Source: a virus. From it: a stretch of 43,945 bases of DNA. A program made the translations under genes and the position numbers. Positions 40,040 through 43,945 of this stretch are shown piece after piece. The stretch's first letter is position 1. Each line of letters starts with the position of its first letter. The stretch spans positions 1 through 43,945 of the IMG/VR virus record IMGVR_UViG_3300023174_000287, one strand, 5' to 3'. Below the pieces are notes generated by a model. The model searched no databases and was not told where the DNA came from. It saw only the letters and a program-made list of their open reading frames with translations.

Positions 40040-41171
40040 TATTCAAATCCCATTGTACCATTTTTTCAATAAGTTTGTCAAATGAAATTTTTGGTTGCCA
40101 GTTTAATTCTTTTCTGGCTCTATTAGAGTCTCCAAGTAGAAGTTCTACCTCTGCTGGTCTATAAAACTTTGGATTAATTTGAATTAATACTTTCTTATCC
40201 TTGGATAAGTATACTTCATGCTCTTTTTCGCCAATCCATTCGCCACTAATTCCAGCATAAGCAAAAGCTTTTTCTGCGAATTCTCTAATAGTATGAGTTT
40301 CGTTAGATGAGAAAATATATTCTTTTGGTATTCCATCATAATTTGGATTATATTTATCTTGATTTAACATCATCCAAACACCTTCTACAAAATCTTCTGC
40401 ATCACTCCAATCTCTTTTCGCATCTATATTTCCTAATTCTAGTGGCTTAAATTCTTTATTAGCTTTGATTGAGTTGTGAATTCTTGCTACATTTTTTGTA
40501 ATTTTTCTAGTAACAAATTCTTCGCCTCGTCTAGTTCCTTCATGATTAAAAAGCCAACCTTGAATAGCGTAAGTATTATAAGACTCTCTATATACCTTAA
40601 CTAATTGTCTAGAAGCAGCTTTACTTGCTCCATATGGGCTTCTTGGCTTTAATGGATGATTTTCATCTTGAGGTGTGTATTGTACATTTCCAAATTCTTC
40701 ACTTGAACCAGCTTGATAAAGTCTACAAGATGGCTTATAAAGTCTTATGGCCTCTAAAATATCAAGAACTGCTGTGGAATTAGTTTGCCAAGTTTGTCTA
40801 GCAAAATCCCAGCTACTTGCAACAAAGCTTTGGGCAGCAAAGTTAATAAAATAATCTGGTTGTAGTTTTTCTACAGTTCTAGATATAGCATGAGAATCAG
40901 TTAAATCGAAATTTATAAGATGAAATCTATCAGATTTAACGTGCTTAATATTTTCATGATTATATACGCTCAATCTTCTTACTCCGCCAAAAATAAGATA
41001 ATCTGTATTTTTAAGCAAAAAGTCAACCATATGACTTCCATCTTGACCAGTTACCCCAGTTATTACTACTGTTTTTCTTCCATTAATTATTTTACTGGCA
41101 TCTTCAATATTTAAAATATTAGAAGTATCTATCTTTTTACCATAATAGGTTTCCTGAAAGTTTAAACTCAT
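40032..41171 (-). CDS. gmd: GDP-mannose 4,6-dehydratase
   Basis: The 379-residue product converts GDP-mannose to GDP-4-keto-6-deoxymannose. Visible are GVTGQDGSH (39-47), DLTDSHAI near 89-96, FAAQSFVASSW (111-121), GSSEEFG (155-161) with the catalytic Ser-x-Glu, Tyr180-x3-Lys184 in YGASK, and the family segment LFNHEGTRRGEEFVTRKI (about 207-224). About 30 extra residues precede the Rossmann fold; bacterial Gmd usually starts at the fold. The promoter in front is separate from the upstream rfbB operon. Confidence 0.9.
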   Translation of the reverse strand: MSLNFQETYYGKKIDTSNILNIEDASKIINGRKTVVITGVTGQDGSHMVDFLLKNTDYLIFGGVRRLSVYNHENIKHVKSDRFHLINFDLTDSHAISRTVEKLQPDYFINFAAQSFVASSWDFARQTWQTNSTAVLDILEAIRLYKPSCRLYQAGSSEEFGNVQYTPQDENHPLKPRSPYGASKAASRQLVKVYRESYNTYAIQGWLFNHEGTRRGEEFVTRKITKNVARIHNSIKANKEFKPLELGNIDAKRDWSDAEDFVEGVWMMLNQDKYNPNYDGIPKEYIFSSNETHTIREFAEKAFAYAGISGEWIGEKEHEVYLSKDKKVLIQINPKFYRPAEVELLLGDSNRARKELNWQPKISFDKLIEKMVQWDLNND

Positions 41172-41177
41172 ATTGTT

Positions 41178-41206
41178 ATATTATAACAAATTTTTATAAA
41201 AATCAA
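41178..41206 (-). promoter_or_regulatory. Sigma70-like promoter for the gmd operon, leaderless
   Basis: On the minus strand, TTGATT (41206-41201), 17-base spacer, TAATAT (41183-41178), then six bases to ATG 41171. A perfect TATAAT (41185-41180) overlaps it, with a 15-base spacer, so either may be the working -10 box. The -35 box lies inside the end of the rfbB gene. Confidence 0.6.
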
Positions 41207-42155
41207 TTGTTTGTTTTAATCCGTCTTTAAAACATGTGATTGGATACCAGTTTAATTCTTTGTTTATTTTGGCATTATCTATTGCATATCTAAAATCATG
41301 TCCTTTACGATCTTCTACAAAAGAGATATAATCTTGAGGATTAACATTTAATACTTCACAAATATCATTAATAATCTCTAGATTTGTTTTTTCGCAATTT
41401 CCACCTACATTATATGTTTCGCCAATTTTACCATTATTCAGTATAGACCATACTGCGTCACAATGATCACTAACAAAAATCCAATCTCTTATATTTTTTC
41501 CATTACCATAAACAGGTATTTTCTTATTTTTTAATATTGAATTAATAACAACTGGTATAAATTTCTCATTATGTTGATTTGGGCCGTAGTTATTAGAGCA
41601 ATTAGAAATTGTAATTAAACTTTTAAATGTATGATTATAGGCTCTAACTAGCATATCACTAGCGGCTTTTGATGCAGAATATGGCGAATTTGGAGCATAA
41701 GCTGTTGTTTCGGTAAACTTTCCGTCTTCGCCTAAACTACCATAAACTTCATCGGTAGAGATATGATGAAATCTAATCTCTGGAAAATCTCTAATAATTT
41801 CTAGTAAATTAAATGTACCTAATATATTTGATTGGATAAATCGCCTTGGATCAGATATTGAATTGTCTACATGAGATTCGGCAGCAAAATGAACTATGTG
41901 AGTTATGTTATTTTGTTTTATCGTTTTTTTGAATTCTTCTTTCGAGGGAGAATAGTCTAATGTATCTAACCAAAAATCATAAAATTTATATTTAGGGTGA
42001 TTTTCAATAGATTCTACATTCTTTTTATTTGATGCAGAATGTTTTTTCGTTATTGTGTCTATATTTATTACTAGGTCTACTTCATTTTTATTAATTATAT
42101 ATTTAATAAAATTCGAACCAATAAATCCAAGCCCACCAGTTACAATTATTTTCAT
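41181..42155 (-). CDS. rfbB: dTDP-glucose 4,6-dehydratase
   Basis: The 324-residue product turns dTDP-glucose into dTDP-4-keto-6-deoxyglucose. Motifs: GGLGFIGSN (7-15), FAAESHVDNSI (90-100), TDEVYG (134-139) with the Asp-Glu pair, Tyr159-x3-Lys163 in YSASK, and NNYGPNQHNEKFIP (about 183-196). All catalytic residues are present, and length is close to cellular RmlB (about 350). No rmlA, rmlC or rmlD partner is seen in the window, so the phage may feed into a host pathway. Its start overlaps the GDPD-like gene by four bases. Confidence 0.9.
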   Translation of the reverse strand: MKIIVTGGLGFIGSNFIKYIINKNEVDLVINIDTITKKHSASNKKNVESIENHPKYKFYDFWLDTLDYSPSKEEFKKTIKQNNITHIVHFAAESHVDNSISDPRRFIQSNILGTFNLLEIIRDFPEIRFHHISTDEVYGSLGEDGKFTETTAYAPNSPYSASKAASDMLVRAYNHTFKSLITISNCSNNYGPNQHNEKFIPVVINSILKNKKIPVYGNGKNIRDWIFVSDHCDAVWSILNNGKIGETYNVGGNCEKTNLEIINDICEVLNVNPQDYISFVEDRKGHDFRYAIDNAKINKELNWYPITCFKDGLKQTIDFYKNLL

Positions 42156-42583
42156 TTAATATATTTTAAAGGAAAATCCGTGCATATACCAAAACATTTT
42201 TTGGGTATTTTGTCTTTTTGATTTGTTAGTACAATAATTGAATTATCTTTCGTGTCTTTCTTTGGATATGTCCAAATATAACCTTTTGAGGTTAATGTAA
42301 AATCGTCATTCTGATGCCAAAAACAATTAATTTTTTTATTTTTAAGCATTAAGCTGAATGCGTCTAAATTTTTTGCATGACACCATAATTTTTTATTCTC
42401 TAAAAAAGACTCATCTACAATATGCTGTGATTTGTCATGTCCAAGATACCAGTTATTATTTTTGTACCATACATCTATTTCCACATCAAATCCATGGTAT
42501 AGGGCTATATTAATTGCTGGTACAGAGTTCTCTGTAGATATATTCCTCCCGTTTAGGTTGGCTCTGTGAGAAATAATTTTCAT
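42152..42583 (-). CDS. Short glycerophosphodiester phosphodiesterase-like protein
   Basis: The 143-residue product has the opening ISHRANLNG (4-12), ENSVPAI (about 18-24), the metal-binding VEIDVW (about 34-39) and LGHD (about 47-50), as in GDPD/PI-PLC-like barrels. It is much shorter than full GDPD enzymes (about 240), so later strands are reduced or missing. Short relatives sit in polysaccharide clusters, as this does (four-base overlaps on both sides). It may act on a phosphodiester-linked glycan substituent or have lost activity. Confidence 0.65.
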   Translation of the reverse strand: MKIISHRANLNGRNISTENSVPAINIALYHGFDVEIDVWYKNNNWYLGHDKSQHIVDESFLENKKLWCHAKNLDAFSLMLKNKKINCFWHQNDDFTLTSKGYIWTYPKKDTKDNSIIVLTNQKDKIPKKCFGICTDFPLKYIK

Positions 42584-43218
42584 TTTATTAAATTTTTTTG
42601 TTTAAATTTATTTAAAACATTAGTGAATAATTTCGAATGATCCAAATGACAATAGTCAATAAAGTGTTCCATTTTTGTTAAACCATTTTCATCTATCAAG
42701 TCATCTATTATGCTAATATTAGGTATGGAATTAATTAGGCTAATGTATTTTAAGTATGAATCCCATTCTTTAGATATCTTATTCCTATACAAACAGTTTC
42801 CATAAACTGGACTAGATGAATCTTCATTATGGCTAGCTGTAGTAGATGGATGACCACCCCAACTTATAACATTGTAACCATTTTGTTTTAAAAATAAATG
42901 CGTCCTAAAAAATCTGTTTATACATTCGTTTACTGTATCCTGTATATCTCTTTTTTGCTCTTCTGCTTGTTTGGGAAGATGCCATCTGCAATCTACCTCT
43001 CCAACAACGAGCAAGATATAATCATTTGGTGAAATATTTATTTTCTTTAATTGAATTAAATCAATTATTTTTTGTAAATGATGTTCGTAAAAATTATAAG
43101 CAATAGTTGGACCTAAAGAATAGGAAGTAAAATACTCATTCTTATTCCTTCCTTCTGCGTCTGCTGGATGTGAATTTGTAAAAAAATGAGCATGACTATT
43201 TCCAATTGCGTAAATCAT
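42580..43218 (-). CDS. SGNH/GDSL hydrolase-like protein
   Basis: The 212-residue product carries IGNSHAH (5-11, block I serine 8), GEVDCRWH (73-80) in the place of the block III asparagine motif, GGHPS (about 121-125), and DYCHLDH (188-194) in the place of the block V Asp-x-x-His. This suggests an esterase such as a sugar O-acetyl esterase or transferase partner, but GNSH differs from GDSL, so activity is uncertain. It is coupled by four-base overlaps to the methyltransferase and GDPD-like genes. Confidence 0.6.
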   Translation of the reverse strand: MIYAIGNSHAHFFTNSHPADAEGRNKNEYFTSYSLGPTIAYNFYEHHLQKIIDLIQLKKINISPNDYILLVVGEVDCRWHLPKQAEEQKRDIQDTVNECINRFFRTHLFLKQNGYNVISWGGHPSTTASHNEDSSSPVYGNCLYRNKISKEWDSYLKYISLINSIPNISIIDDLIDENGLTKMEHFIDYCHLDHSKLFTNVLNKFKQKNLIK

Positions 43219-43945
43219 ATATTTAAGTTTGTGACTATTCCTAACGGATAATGTCTGTTTGAATAAAATTCAGTATTTTTATAGTATTCATATAGTTTAA
43301 AAATTTGAGTATTAAAAAGATCTTTAATAAGATCATTAGATCTTTCTGTGAAAGTATGAGTGTCATGAACACATATTAAATACTTATCTGATATAAAGGG
43401 TCGCAAGGAAACTATATCTCTTTCAAACTCTTTATCTGATTTAGGACAATCTAAAAAGACGAAATCTAACTTTTTATTTTTATTTTTTATTAATTTTATT
43501 GAATCAATTGGACTCCATCCAACCTCTAAGTCGACACAATCAGATAAACCATAATGATCTAGAATCTTTCGAGTGTTATTAAATGCCTTACAATTTAATT
43601 TAATATTTTCAATATCTTTTTCGTTGTATTCAAATATTGGTTTTTCAGAAGAGATAATACTTGAGGTTAATTCTTCATAATAAGAATCCAAAGAAATTAG
43701 ATGTCCTCTTGTTCTTTTAAACCCTTTAGCCAAAGCTAGCGTAGATATTCCAATTCCAGTAGATAATTCGAATCCAAATTGTAAATTATGTTTCTCTATA
43801 CTTTCTTGCATGAAATTATATTCGGCTTCATTAATTGATATAGGAAGTTCTTTATCAACAAGTTTTATGCCTACATGATTTCCACCAGCATGATTTGTAA
43901 TTTCTAGTTTGTTTTGACAGATGTCGTTCAGTTCTTTAATAACCT
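43215..43945 (-). CDS. Class I SAM-dependent methyltransferase, partial at window edge
   Basis: The reading frame stays open from an internal ATG at 43811 through 43945 with no stop, and the added upstream residues (…NHVGIK…ISINEAEYNF) read as normal protein, so the gene starts beyond the window. Motif I appears as FGFELSTGIGIST (about 12-24 counting from the internal Met), LISLDSYY is the acidic motif II end, and LDFVFLDCPKSDKEF a later strand. The layout resembles O-methyltransferases and FkbM-like enzymes of glycan clusters. It likely methylates a sugar. Confidence 0.65.
   Translation of the reverse strand, partial: VIKELNDICQNKLEITNHAGGNHVGIKLVDKELPISINEAEYNFMQESIEKHNLQFGFELSTGIGISTLALAKGFKRTRGHLISLDSYYEELTSSIISSEKPIFEYNEKDIENIKLNCKAFNNTRKILDHYGLSDCVDLEVGWSPIDSIKLIKNKNKKLDFVFLDCPKSDKEFERDIVSLRPFISDKYLICVHDTHTFTERSNDLIKDLFNTQIFKLYEYYKNTEFYSNRHYPLGIVTNLNI

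Noticed and set aside
1-43945. CRISPR arrays, tRNA genes, insertion sequences, integrase and attachment sites
   Set aside because: Gaps between genes are at most about 105 bases. I saw no repeat-spacer pattern, cloverleaf, transposase motif or tyrosine/serine recombinase in the translated genes.

Overview
This window is part of the genome of a tailed double-stranded DNA phage with a long non-contractile tail (siphovirus type). The evidence is a tape measure gene of 2067 codons and a recognisable set of lambda-like tail-tip genes (M, L, K, I and J types). The DNA is strongly AT-rich, at roughly 30% G+C judged by eye. Genes are packed with overlapping stop and start codons, and no gap exceeds about 105 bases. 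I see no tRNA, rRNA, insertion sequence, integrase or CRISPR array. Heptosyltransferase-like enzymes and deoxysugar nucleotide genes suggest a Gram-negative host with LPS or O-antigen, but the host cannot be named from the sequence.

Layout. (1) 1-13214, plus strand: end of an upstream gene, a GT9 glycosyltransferase, four probable head-tail connection proteins, the major tail tube protein, a strong terminator, four small or medium genes in the tail-chaperone position, and the tape measure. (2) 20956-13215, minus strand: the tail-tip operon M-L-K-I-J plus one unknown gene. It is inverted relative to the tape measure and meets it stop codon to stop codon with no intervening base. (3) 21010-22447, plus strand: a paralogue of the tail tube protein and two small genes, one of them a membrane protein. 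(4) 43945-22444, minus strand: replication, recombination and nucleotide genes (RecA, PD-(D/E)XK nucleases, DnaB-type helicase, ThyX, primase, a DnaE polymerase split into two genes, a DnaQ-type exonuclease, probable ssDNA-binding and annealing proteins). These are interleaved with a sugar cluster (methyltransferase, SGNH hydrolase-like, GDPD-like, dTDP-glucose 4,6-dehydratase, GDP-mannose 4,6-dehydratase, RfbH-type 3-dehydratase, epimerase) and two large glycosyltransferase genes.

Expression signals form two classes. The minus-strand replication region has at least five sigma70-like promoters with 17-base spacers. Their -10 boxes end only 6-9 bases before the start codon, so the transcripts should be leaderless or nearly so. 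The structural genes instead carry a recurrent GTGTAA(T/A) element just upstream of their starts, a candidate late-promoter motif.

Most unusual points: the split DNA polymerase III alpha with three genes between its PHP and polymerase parts; the leaderless promoter architecture; the second tail-tube-like protein; carbohydrate-binding-like modules inserted in the M and L tail-tip proteins; a GT4-zinc ribbon-DUF4214-GT9(N) fusion whose GT9 C-half is the next gene; and an iron-sulfur RfbH enzyme inside a phage replication operon. All function calls come from motif recognition by eye. No database search was run.
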